Below are positions 37,848-46,769 of a stretch of 64,000 nt of DNA, piece by piece; position 1 is the stretch's first letter, and each line of letters opens with the position of its first letter. Below the pieces are notes generated by a model that worked only from the letters and a program-made list of their open reading frames with translations, searched no databases and was not told the origin of the DNA. This DNA comes from Sepiola atlantica (Eukaryota > Mollusca > Cephalopoda > Sepiida > Sepiolidae). The stretch spans positions 88,737,449-88,801,448 of the forward strand of contig OY744535.1 of assembly GCA_963556195.1 (NCBI GenBank). The letters are read 5' to 3'. A program made the position numbers and the translations under genes.

Positions 37848-37889
37848 GTTTTACTCTGATGAGTGTGGAAGAAAACCGGTTCAGTACAT
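37848..37889 (+). ncRNA. hammerhead-ribozyme-like motif in the PLE 3' tail
   Basis: CTGATGA at 37,856-37,862 and GAAA at 37,871-37,874 are spaced as in a small hammerhead. After GAAA comes a self-complementary ACCGGT-type stem III, then UUC as the cleavage triplet. The following AGTA (stem I 3' strand) pairs with the TACT just before CTGATGA. Stem II (GTGTGGAA) pairs poorly, so activity is doubtful. Hammerheads with very short stem III are known from Penelope-like elements. Being in a PLE tail is the main support. Confidence 0.5.
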
Positions 37890-38018
37890 TAATTAAGTTC
37901 TTTTTAATCGTTTTCTCTCGTTTTTATATTTGTTTAATCTCATTCTACCCTCCCAAAAATGTCCCAAACGTCCGTATTCCTCGCCGTTATTAAATTTTGT
38001 ACCACGAAAAATTTATTG

Positions 38019-38020
<2 letters not shown>

Positions 38021-38093
<73 letters not shown>

Positions 38094-38103
38094 TGTATAT
38101 ATG

Positions 38104-38152
<49 letters not shown>

Positions 38153-38254
38153 ATATATATATATATGTGTATGTATATCTATATATGTATGTATGTATAT
38201 ATATGTATATATCTATGTATGTATATCTATCTATATATATATATGTATGTATGA

Positions 38255-38299
<45 letters not shown>

Positions 38300-38300
38300 A
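38021..38300. repeat. (TA)n with TATG interruptions
   Basis: TA repeats with many TATGTATG steps bordering the 3' end of the plus-strand PLE. The frames of up to 130 codons across it are poly(Tyr-Ile) artefacts. Confidence 0.95.
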
Positions 38301-38637
38301 CAAAAACTTTGAGTCATTTTAACAAAACACAAAAGTAAAATGCAGTTTTGGTTCCAAGAGAAACTAACTAAATCCAAGATATTGCAGACTTAGCATTCGT
38401 TGGGAAATTTATAAATAAAAAAATAAGTAAATAAAATAAAAAATAAAAAATGGGGGGGGGGGTAAGTATCTAATACTAAAACAAAAACAGGAGACCTTAC
38501 GCGTCTAGTATTAACACGGGGATCATCATCCGTTTACCATGTAACTGTTTCGGAGATTTAAAAACAGGACAGTTATAATATTCATGGCTCTCCAATGGTA
38601 CTTATTAAACTACCATTTCCCCAATAATCAAGTATCG

Positions 38638-38639
<2 letters not shown>

Positions 38640-38704
<65 letters not shown>
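38640..38704. repeat. (TA)n left of the inverted-repeat PLE
   Basis: A pure TA run ending at the outer end of the left arm. Confidence 0.95.
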
Positions 38705-38706
<2 letters not shown>

Positions 38707-39045
38707 TGTAAGTGTGTAATCCGAGGAAGGAGCAATGTGATATAGGTACCGGAAAGTGGAACAGATGAACACAAATAAATTAGAAGAGAAACTAAGAATG
38801 GAATCTCAAATCAATTTATTAATATTTCACGTAAAACAGATTAAAAACGAGAACAGTAAATAAAATAGAGGTTACTGTCAGGCAATTAAAAGTTCCGCCA
38901 TAAGGTAAACTTAAATTTTCGACATTATCAAAAGGCAAGAAAAATATGACCTAGTCGTCAAAAAAGCTAGATGGACTGATGGAATCAACTGTTGACGAAA
39001 TACCGTAGAGAATTGTAAGTAGATACGCAGAAAAAACTTAAGATA
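38705..39045 (+). repeat. inverted terminal repeat, left arm
   Basis: Matches the reverse complement of 41,731-42,075. Shared landmarks are TAATCCGAGG, GATATAGGTACCGGAA, TATTTCACGTAAAACAGATT, CAGGCAATTAAAAGTTCCG and GTTGACGAAATACCG. Divergence is moderate, with substitutions and small indels (for example a GAGAGCGGGACCTCTC stretch present only in the right arm). Confidence 0.88.
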
Positions 39046-39427
39046 AGCTGATTGGAAATCAATATTAATTATTCCTATCATAATTAAATTATATAATTAT
39101 TCAGCTAAAGCTTATCATTTTATTAATATTTGTTGATTTATATACTATTTATTATAATTTGATTATTTTTATTTATTTTTTTTTTCCTTTTCGTTTTTAA
39201 TTCAATTTTAATTTTTAATTTAAATTTAGTAATTTTGAGCCGTTACATGGATACGAACGGTCAAGGGGAGACAACTTGGAAATCCAGAATCTGGTTAGAT
39301 TTCACTAAAAAATGAAAAAATGAAAAATGTTTATCAATTGTAGGATAAAACGTAACTTTATAGTAATGAGATTAAGAAGACACAATTGAAAAGGGATGAG
39401 GGGAATTAAGAGATTAACAGTATATAC

Positions 39428-39446
39428 ATACACACACACACACACG

Positions 39447-39497
<51 letters not shown>
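39428..39497. repeat. (CA)n-(TA)n microsatellite
   Basis: CA repeats pass into TA repeats inside the minus-strand PLE. Confidence 0.95.
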
Positions 39498-39500
<3 letters not shown>

Positions 39501-39598
39501 GTACATTTCTTAATTTATATTTATTTCAAAGGTATAATATTCCTAAACTTAATTAATTTACATTTTTTAATTTTTTTAATTAAATTTTATTAAGGGAT

Positions 39599-39601
<3 letters not shown>

Positions 39602-39678
<77 letters not shown>

Positions 39679-39680
39679 TA
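39602..39680. repeat. (TA)n microsatellite
   Basis: A long TA run inside the minus-strand PLE, just downstream of its GIY-YIG region. Confidence 0.95.
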
Positions 39681-39799
39681 GAAAGTGTATATTACTTCAT
39701 TCTTGTTTAATATTTATGTTTTTCTTAGATGTGTTTATGTTTTACATATTAATATGTAATAATGTAAATATAAGCACATTATAAAAGGCATTGAGGTGT

Positions 39800-41720
39800 G
39801 GGTGGATGGTTCTGGGATAATAGATGGAAGAGGCAGAGGCAAGGAGGCGGGAGTGCAAGCATCAGTGGATGAATGGAGAAGACAGTTCATATCTGTTATT
39901 CAAAGTTGGATTATATTTCCAGATTAGAATAGCTTCCGAAATTCGAATTGACCGACATTGCGGACCGAGTTGAGGATGCGGATACTAATAGAGCGATGTG
40001 TGTTGCCACATTGTATTGCACATGATATTAAGTGTTTGTTAAAGGAAGAAATGTGGGTTTTCAGATGTACTTTAAGCGTTGGTGCAGAGGAATGACGGTA
40101 CTACTGATATAGAACTTCTGACACATAGCGCATTGTAGGCTGTACACTATATAAGTGCGGACGCAGAAGCCAGAGTTAGGGATAGGGCAATTAGCTAGAG
40201 GGCAGGGATGCGGGGTGTAGTGGCTTTTTTTGGACAAATGTTGTTGGAGAGAAGTGCCTGTGTGGGAGAGATGTATGTTGAGGTGCTCACTACGTATGGC
40301 ATTGCGGATAGCGGAAGTGATGCGGTCGCTGAAGAAGGAAAGCTTAAGGAAGCAAGTGTTGGTGAGAGTGTGGTGTCTACGTCTTCTGGTGGTATTGAGG
40401 CTTGCTATGGTAGTGAGGGGGACACCGTTGGTTAAAAGGGTCTGGTGGAAGGTTTTGGTGTGTGTTGTTTATTCGGTAGTCGATGAGCATTTGTTATGTA
40501 TGCGGGTGATTTCGATGTGCGCGTAACTAATTTTAGATTTAGGGGTTGGGCGGATCTGTAGTGGATGAAAAGGTTCCTGCAGGCGGATTTTCTATAGAAG
40601 GTGGTGTGAAGGGATCCGTCGTCAATTCTGCTAAGTTTAAAGTCTAGGAGTTAGAGATAGCCTGAGGTGTTGGAATGTTCGATGGTGAATTTAATGTGGG
40701 GGGCAGTATCATAAAATGTGTTAAAAATAGAAGTAGTTTCTTCTCAAGATGAAGTGAGAATCAAAATGTCGTCAATGTATCTCGAGAAGAATATATGGCA
40801 GGTGCTAAGAGCTTGTTGTTCCAGATATGGCGAGGATGCCGGAGAGACTGGAACCCATGGGTAAACCAGAGACTTGTTTGTACGTGTCTTGCTTGAACCT
40901 GAAATAAGTATCATCCACAATGATGCGTAGGAGTTGATGTATGTCTGTCGGGGTAAGCCAAAAACAGTCAAGGTTATTAGAAGAGGTGTGTTCAGTTATG
41001 AGTTTAATGGCGGGGTGTGCGGGAATGAAAGTGTAAAGGGAGACTACGTCAAGGCTGAAGATATAGTTGTTGAGGCGAAGGTGTTGTGATTGGAGTAAGT
41101 GGAGTCTGTTTAGTACCTGGTCAGAGCTGCTGAAATGTGTCGGGAAGGTGGGGAGTAGCGATTTGAGTAAATGGGAGAGGAGCCAGGAGATCTTGTAAAG
41201 GGGTCCCTCAGTACTGGGGACTATATGTCTGATCTGTGTGTGGTTGCTGGTTTTGTGAGTTTTAATAAGATGGTAAAAGGTGGGGAGTCTGCTTTTTCAA
41301 GTGGTGAGATTGAGCCTGTATGCATTGGGAACGATTACGTCTAGCGTAAATTTGGGACCAAGCGTTGTTAATAGAGGTTTGTATGAGGGTAGTTGAGATG
41401 TTATTAGCGGGTGTGTATAGGGACGTATTGCTGAGGTGTTCAAGGCGAGACTGTTGTAAGGGTGGGTGGTTCAAAGGCTGATAACCATTTCAAATGGTAC
41501 GCTGTTCTGCAGAACTGCGTCCAAATATCGAAGAGAGTGTGGTCATTAAGTTTTTGGGTAATGAAAAATTTGGGTTCGAGGCTGAGGAGATCAGTCTCTG
41601 CTGTGGAGATAGAGCCAGTGAGGTCAGTGATGAGTGGTTGGGTAGTAGTTTGAAGATGGAGAGAGGGTCTGTGTACAGCTCCATAATTGGTATGTGTCTG
41701 TAAGTTCTGTATTTGATGAA
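39800..41720 (-). pseudogene. Penelope-like RT + GIY-YIG relic
   Basis: Read on the minus strand, in pieces. Near 41,270-41,180 an FYHLIKTHK-like segment and an IRPIVPSTEGPLYKI-like segment are split over two frames. Near 41,066-41,030 is FSLDVVSLYT (motif A), near 40,865-40,830 GLPMGSSLSGILA (motif B), and at 40,780-40,769 the catalytic YIDD inside RYIDDILILT. After further shifts, 40,120-40,085 reads FYISSTVIPLHQRL (the GIY-YIG YIG region with Gly to Ser), then LKVHLKTHISSFN. Its motifs (LPMGSSLSG, PLHxRL) place it in a different PLE lineage from the copy at 36.3-37.7 kb. At least four frameshifts and several stops are present, so it is non-functional and older than its neighbour. Confidence 0.8.
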
Positions 41721-41730
41721 GTCAGTTGAA

Positions 41731-42075
41731 CTTAAGTATGTTTTTTTCTTTCAATTCTCTGCGGTATTTCGTCAACAGTTGATCCAATCAGTCCATCTTG
41801 CTTTTTTGACCACTCGGTCATAATTCTTTTGGTATTTTGATAATGAGAGGTCCCGCTCTCGTAAATTTAAGTTTACCTTATTCCGGAACTTTTAATTGCC
41901 TGACAGAAACCTCTTTTTTTATTTACTGTTTTCGTATTTAATCTGTTTTACGTGAAATATGAATAAATTTGAAGTTTCAATTCTTATTTTCTCTTCTCAT
42001 TTATTTGTATTCATCTGTTCCACCTTCCGGTACCTATATCACATTGGTCCTGCCTCGGATTACAAACTTACATTA
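41731..42075 (-). repeat. inverted terminal repeat, right arm
   Basis: The partner of 38,705-39,045. Its outer end CCTCGGATTACAAACTTACA is followed by about 27 bases and then (TA)n. Its inner end lies about 10 bases from the last traceable N-terminal coding sequence of the PLE. Confidence 0.88.
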
Positions 42076-42102
42076 ATATATACCAGGAATGCTACAGTTT
42101 TA

Positions 42103-42119
42103 TTATATATATATATATA

Positions 42120-42185
<66 letters not shown>

Positions 42186-42197
42186 TATATATATATG
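42103..42197. repeat. (TA)n right of the inverted-repeat PLE
   Basis: A TA run with a single AATTATA interruption and a terminal AAATATA. Confidence 0.95.
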
Positions 42198-42427
42198 AAA
42201 AGTCATGGTTTAAGGAATGGAAATAAATATTATTTAATCGAATATACTTTGTTTTGAACAAGCGAAGACGCAATAGGTATGTTATTGTTACATATTTTAT
42301 TTCACTTCTTTCATTTGTCTATATAATTGCTCTATTTCGTATATCGAACATACATTATTTCATGATAGGTTCAAATTTAAAAGTATACATTATATGTTTA
42401 GTGTTATATCTGATAAATGTATATGTG

Positions 42428-42428
42428 C

Positions 42429-42476
<48 letters not shown>

Positions 42477-42496
42477 TTGTGCATGTGAACACAATA

Positions 42497-42536
<40 letters not shown>
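42428..42536. repeat. two (TA)n runs
   Basis: TA runs at about 42,428-42,474 and 42,497-42,536, separated by ACAGTTGTGCATGTGAACAC. Confidence 0.95.
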
Positions 42537-42779
42537 TCTGAGTAAGTACACGGCGTAATAGTGTACAAGATAGATGTGCGTATATACACAATTATACGCA
42601 CACAAGCATAAATGTATAAATATATGTAAATATATATATGCGAAAAGAAGGATGAAAGTAATCCGACGTAATGGGAAATGAAAAAAGAAAAAGCACGAGA
42701 TATTGTTAATATATTAATCAACCCATCATGTCAACCCAAGATTTAGATGTACTTGCATGCCATTTTTCTTAAATGTATC

Positions 42780-42820
42780 ATCCTGAGAAAGTCTTACAAA
42801 TAAAGACGAAACATTGGTGA
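42780..42820 (+). ncRNA. hammerhead-ribozyme-like relic
   Basis: CTGAGAA at 42,783 is followed by GTCTT, a loop ACAAATA and AAGAC, and then GAAAC. The 5-bp stem II is perfect and GAAA is in the right place. The CUGANGA box has lost one base (CTGA-GA), so it should be inactive. The layout matches hammerheads in Penelope-like elements and related retroposons, but no PLE coding sequence is visible next to it. Confidence 0.4.
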
Positions 42821-42863
42821 ATATTACAAAAAATATCTCTTGTTGGTATTACCTTTTTCATTT

Positions 42864-42865
<2 letters not shown>

Positions 42866-42896
<31 letters not shown>

Positions 42897-42955
42897 GTAT
42901 GTATGTATATATGTATACATGTATGTAAATAAATATATATATATATATATATATC
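42866..42955. repeat. (CA)n-(TA)n microsatellite
   Basis: CACACACA passes into TA repeats with TATG steps. Confidence 0.95.
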
Positions 42956-43344
42956 AATTTACTCATTATACAATTACTATTGTTATTCAATCCATTTGTG
43001 TATGCGTACATCCTTTTGTATTATTCAAAGCTCTGTTAGAATTAACTGTCAGAGTTGCAGAAGAGAAAAAGCCCACTTAACTAAGATGAATTTCTTCATG
43101 CATTTTTCATTGTAAAACTTTGTCTTCGAATTCCTAGGGAAGTCAGTGTCTGCCATTTGCGAGTAAATAAATGATCCGTTGTGTTGTTAATCGATTGTTG
43201 TTATTTATGGAAGTTTACACTGACGGTGGACGTCTTCACTCAAAACTCGAAAGAATAACACTAGAATATTTCTATGGCGCCGCAATCCATAGACCCTAAT
43301 AATTAGGGGGGAATTCGTTCTTTTATTTCATTGATTCTAAGCGA

Positions 43345-43425
43345 GTTTGCCAGAAAAAACTAATAAATTATCCCCGGGACACGTGAAGCATGGTGGCGGG
43401 ATATACATTCATCTTGTTCTTAACC
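43345..43425 (+). pseudogene. possible Tc1-like transposase fragment
   Basis: The plus frame starting at 43,347 gives KTNKLSPGHVKHGGG, which resembles the KLxPxxVxxTVKHGGGS block before the second catalytic Asp of Tc1-like transposases. Only this block is seen. The expected MVWGCF and the DDE residues are not, so the call rests on about 15 residues. Confidence 0.35.
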
Positions 43426-44539
43426 TTATTTGTCGAACGTTTACAATGTTTATTCTTAGAAGTAAGACGCTGTTCTCTGTTTATATTAATAAGGAAACAC
43501 ATGAATATATTACTTCTGTCGGAAATAAAAGTAGGAATGTTATACATTACAAAAGAAAATATATTTTGTTAATGTATAACATTAAACATCAAAATGTAAT
43601 GTTGTCAGTACTATGGTTATAGGACTAGATTGCCATTTGCACTTTTGGGACTTGTTTACTTAATTTGTTTTTATTAATACAACGTTCGAGTTGTTCTGCT
43701 CTACAACTGCTCTCACATAAATTTTGCTGAAGTTAGGAACCATAAATAAATATTGCACTCAACTATCAGGCTTGGTGAGTTTACTAATATCATCTAATTC
43801 TGCAGACCTGTTGACATCTTTTTAATCACATGTTATACAGCTTTCTGTGTTTTATCAGTACTGCAGACGAAATCTCAATCTGTACTTGTATACACCATGT
43901 TCACATAATGATGCATTTAATTTAGCACTGGGAGAAGATCGGAGAGAAATATGCCGTAAAATAAAAATTATTGACACAAACATAAAGAAGAGAGTCGTAC
44001 ACTTGAGGATTACAATAGAAGCGGGAATGTAGCCTAATTTTATGATGTATTCATAGATTATTTCAACTAGATATAACATCGGTGTAAAATACAGAATAAA
44101 GTTGTAATATATACACTAAACATGTGCATAAAATTTGTAAAATATTAGAATGTTGTTTAGGATTACTAACTACAATTATAAAGTATATATTACTAACAAG
44201 AAACTCTTACGTGTCCCGGAATAGAATTAAAACTCCTATGTACATCTCGACCATTAATGCTTACAATTTATCATAATCAGTGTTTGGTGTAATTATATAC
44301 GCAGCATTTGTTGGGTAGGATAATCTGTAAGTAGAATGACATTAATTGAAATAAATTTCGTTAGAGTTATTGTCCTCAAACATTCGTTGAGACACAACAA
44401 GCGTTAGTGCAAAACAATTCGGACCATTGTACTATACTAAGACTTGTACATATTATAAACATTTTAATCATCATTTTTCTTAATATGTTTAATTAAAAGT
44501 CATATATCGAATAATACATAACAGCTGTGTGATTGGGTG
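43426..44539. other. no gene recognised
   Basis: Short frames only, for example 43,847-44,032 (61 codons, plus), none recognisable. AT-rich. Confidence 0.45.

Positions 44540-44591
<52 letters not shown>
44540..44591. repeat. (TA)n microsatellite
   Basis: A pure TA run. Confidence 0.95.
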
Positions 44592-44592
<1 letters not shown>

Positions 44593-45009
44593 CAAATCAA
44601 TCTCAGGAGTAATTTCTCTTTATTATATAATGCATCAAATATGTCGATCAACACATACATTTTTCAATGGAAATAAGACATTGTTATTCTTTTCATCAGT
44701 GTCGATTCAGGACGACAAAGTCAAAGTGTCTCGACCTCTCAAAGTGCAATTATTTTAACATTTTGGTAGTAAAATTATTAGAGTAGGCGCCCGGCCGAGC
44801 GTGCAAGTATTAAATAACCTGTGAAGAAATCGTTAATTAGAAATACTAATTAATTTTTTAAACTAAAGCGATGTTTCTCTTTTTGTCTATGTATACAATG
44901 AATAAAATATTTCGATCAACGCAAGTTTTTTCTGCAATGAAAATCAGACATTGTGCAGTTTTTCCTCATAATTGATTCACATTACGATGTCTACTGGAGT
45001 ACACCTTTG

Positions 45010-45011
<2 letters not shown>

Positions 45012-45081
<70 letters not shown>
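45012..45081. repeat. (TA)n microsatellite
   Basis: A pure TA run ending next to the Helitron-like left end. Confidence 0.95.
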
Positions 45082-45082
<1 letters not shown>

Positions 45083-45560
45083 TCTATATAAAACTGAATG
45101 TCTGTATGTTTGTGTGTGTGTTTGTGTGCGTGTGTGTGTGAGTGTGTGTTACTTATTAAAAAAAAGTTAGAGATTATAGATAAAATCTAATAGTGTATTC
45201 TGATGTACAATTCACAGAGTAAGTTGATGGGCGTATTGCCTAATCTCTACACCCACCCCTTACGGGTCTATGGGGCAGATTTTATCAGTGGGGAAGTCGT
45301 TTTCAGTTATTTTGCATTCTATTTTATAGTAATTAGAAAATGCTGAGTCCTATTTGCTTTAATTACGTAATACTTTGAGATAACTTTTAATTTTATTTAA
45401 CGTGTCTTAGCGTCAATTCTATTTACATGCAGGGGGTAAGACACTATGCGAAGGTCCTTCACTAGCCGCCACTGTCCGCCACTCTGTACGTACACAAATA
45501 CATGTACATATATTATATGAGAAAAGTATCTGGCGTTATCCGGCAAATTATACCTCAAGT
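45082..45560 (+). mobile_element. possible Helitron-like 5' end
   Basis: TCTTCTATATAAAACTGAAT followed by GTCTGTATGTTTGTGTGTG is the style of start (TCTATATA-AAA-TGAATGTxTGT) seen in many animal Helitron-like and related repeats. A GC-richer body follows (ACCCACCCCTTACGGGTC). There is no Rep/helicase coding and no hairpin-CTRR end that I can identify. Confidence 0.35.
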
Positions 45561-45745
45561 ACATAAAACAATTTATGGTTTTAAATGATTTTTTTTGTTA
45601 CAGGATAGTTAAGGAAGAACGATAACTCACGTTTAAAAACACAATTTTGGTTTGTTTAAAAAGTTTAGAGAATTTAGATAACCTATAAAAGTGTATTCTT
45701 ATGTAAAATTCACAGTGTAAGTTTAACATTCTGTGTAAATTAATT
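45160..45745. repeat. pair of related segments about 500 bp apart
   Basis: 45,165-45,232 (GTGTATTCTGATGTACAATT then CACAGAGTAAGTT) resembles 45,658-45,725 (GTGTATTCTTATGTAAAATT then CACAGTGTAAGTT). They are diverged direct repeats, perhaps parts of two nested copies of the same element. Confidence 0.6.
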
Positions 45746-46014
45746 ATATAACAGAAGATGAACTCAAATAGACATGCTACAATAAGTTCGAACTGGGAGC
45801 CAACCCAGATGCGACGTACGTTGAATACTGCGCCAGACGCACTGCCTGGTCTTCTCATCAGTGCCATTTCCTCAGCTGAGCATATTAACCATTTGTCAAA
45901 TTGCTTTGGACCATATATGTTGGTATTCCCTAAATCTATCAGCTCTAGAGTGTGCTACTTACAAATAATAGTACAATTCTATCACTAATTATCTGAATTT
46001 AGCTCAATGCAGGA

Positions 46015-46090
46015 CTGTGTTATATGGTGTTTAAGTGGATATCAACATGGACTGAAAACCTGAGTGCTCCAAGTTCGACTCCAGTCGGTT
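46015..46090 (+). repeat. possible tRNA-derived SINE head
   Basis: GGTGTTTAAGTGGATATCAA resembles a pol III A box region. About 45 bases later AGTTCGACTCC resembles a B box. No tRNA cloverleaf is visible and the 3' extent is unknown. Confidence 0.3.
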
Positions 46091-46419
46091 CCACAGTATC
46101 ACTTTCACTTAGGGATGTTGGCAACCTTCTCGTGGTTCTTCCCGTAAGTACCCACTGTTGTTCTAGAAATATTTCTAGCTAGAAAGACATCGGAAAAACT
46201 AATGCCAACACCATAATTATCTGATTCAGACGAAGGAAGAAGATTGCAATACTGTCCAATCTTCCTTGCATGTTCTGTCTCACATTGCACATCATCATGA
46301 AACTTATTTCAGGCAGATTATTCAGCTCTAGTATGAAGCGGGAAATCCATTTTTGATCCCGTTCCTGTTGAACCTACAAGAACGAGCAAACTTAGAATTT
46401 TCAGTACCCTTGATCCACG

Positions 46420-46765
46420 ATTTACTCACATCCAAATTCACTTGGTTTCGCCTTGGCCGACCAGCTAAGCTACTATTACTTACTAATGTGTATTGAGAAA
46501 TAATTCTGCTAAAACTGAAGTGGTTGCCTTAACATCAGGCTGAAGTTCACGGTCGCTGCAGGATTTTCGAATCTACCTATTCCAAGAACTATCCATACTC
46601 TAAAGTACTCAGCGCCATATGACTAGTACTTATCAACCAGCTTCTAATGCAATCATAGAGCACTTTCATCAGCAATCAAAAGCGAGTTTGCATGCAACAC
46701 ATGACATTCGACATTGGATTAAGTATGTTTCCATATTTCTTGATCGCCGCGCTGCTGTTAAATAC
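46420..46765 (+). pseudogene. Ty3/gypsy-type integrase fragment
   Basis: The plus strand near 46,420-46,450 reads DPRFTHIQIHL, a decayed form of the FTHIHxDLVGP block at the first catalytic Asp of gypsy integrases. Near 46,560-46,610 are FEST and LFQELSIL (FESxLFxxLxxLLG block). From 46,619 an open stretch reads MTSTYQPASNAIIEHFHQQ, corresponding to TxAYHPxSNGxVERFHRQ with the catalytic Glu retained. About 170 residues of the usual domain between these blocks are compressed by deletions and shifts. No LTRs, RT or gag were found nearby, so this is a solitary fragment. Confidence 0.7.
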
Positions 46766-46769
46766 TATT

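Larger units (their letters stand above)
36261..38021 (+). mobile_element. 5'-truncated Penelope-like element, delimited by (TA)n
   Basis: A retroelement copy running from the RT fingers to a 3' non-coding tail of about 300 bases, with (TA)n directly at both ends (36,195-36,260 and from about 38,021). The coding part spans 36,262-37,714. The tail carries a hammerhead-like motif at about 37,848-37,889. No target-site duplication can be recognised because both flanks are TA repeats. Confidence 0.85.
38705..42102 (-). mobile_element. Penelope-like element with 340-bp inverted terminal repeats
   Basis: A unit of about 3.4 kb whose ends (38,705-39,045 and 41,731-42,075) are reverse complements of each other. 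It encloses a minus-strand PLE polyprotein relic and lies between (TA)n tracts at 38,640-38,704 and 42,103-42,197. Penelope elements can carry terminal repeats (pseudo-LTRs) in direct or inverted orientation. This is the inverted form. Two more TA tracts (39,428-39,497 and 39,602-39,680) lie inside, near the 3' end of the coding part. Confidence 0.8.

Noticed and set aside
38021..38322. 130-codon and 75-85 codon frames of Tyr/Ile/Met/Cys
   Set aside because: Pure products of (TA)n with TATG steps. The same applies to all other poly(Tyr-Ile) frames in the window.
40208..40526. Plus-strand frames of 75-98 codons
   Set aside because: They are antisense shadows of the minus-strand Penelope-like relic.
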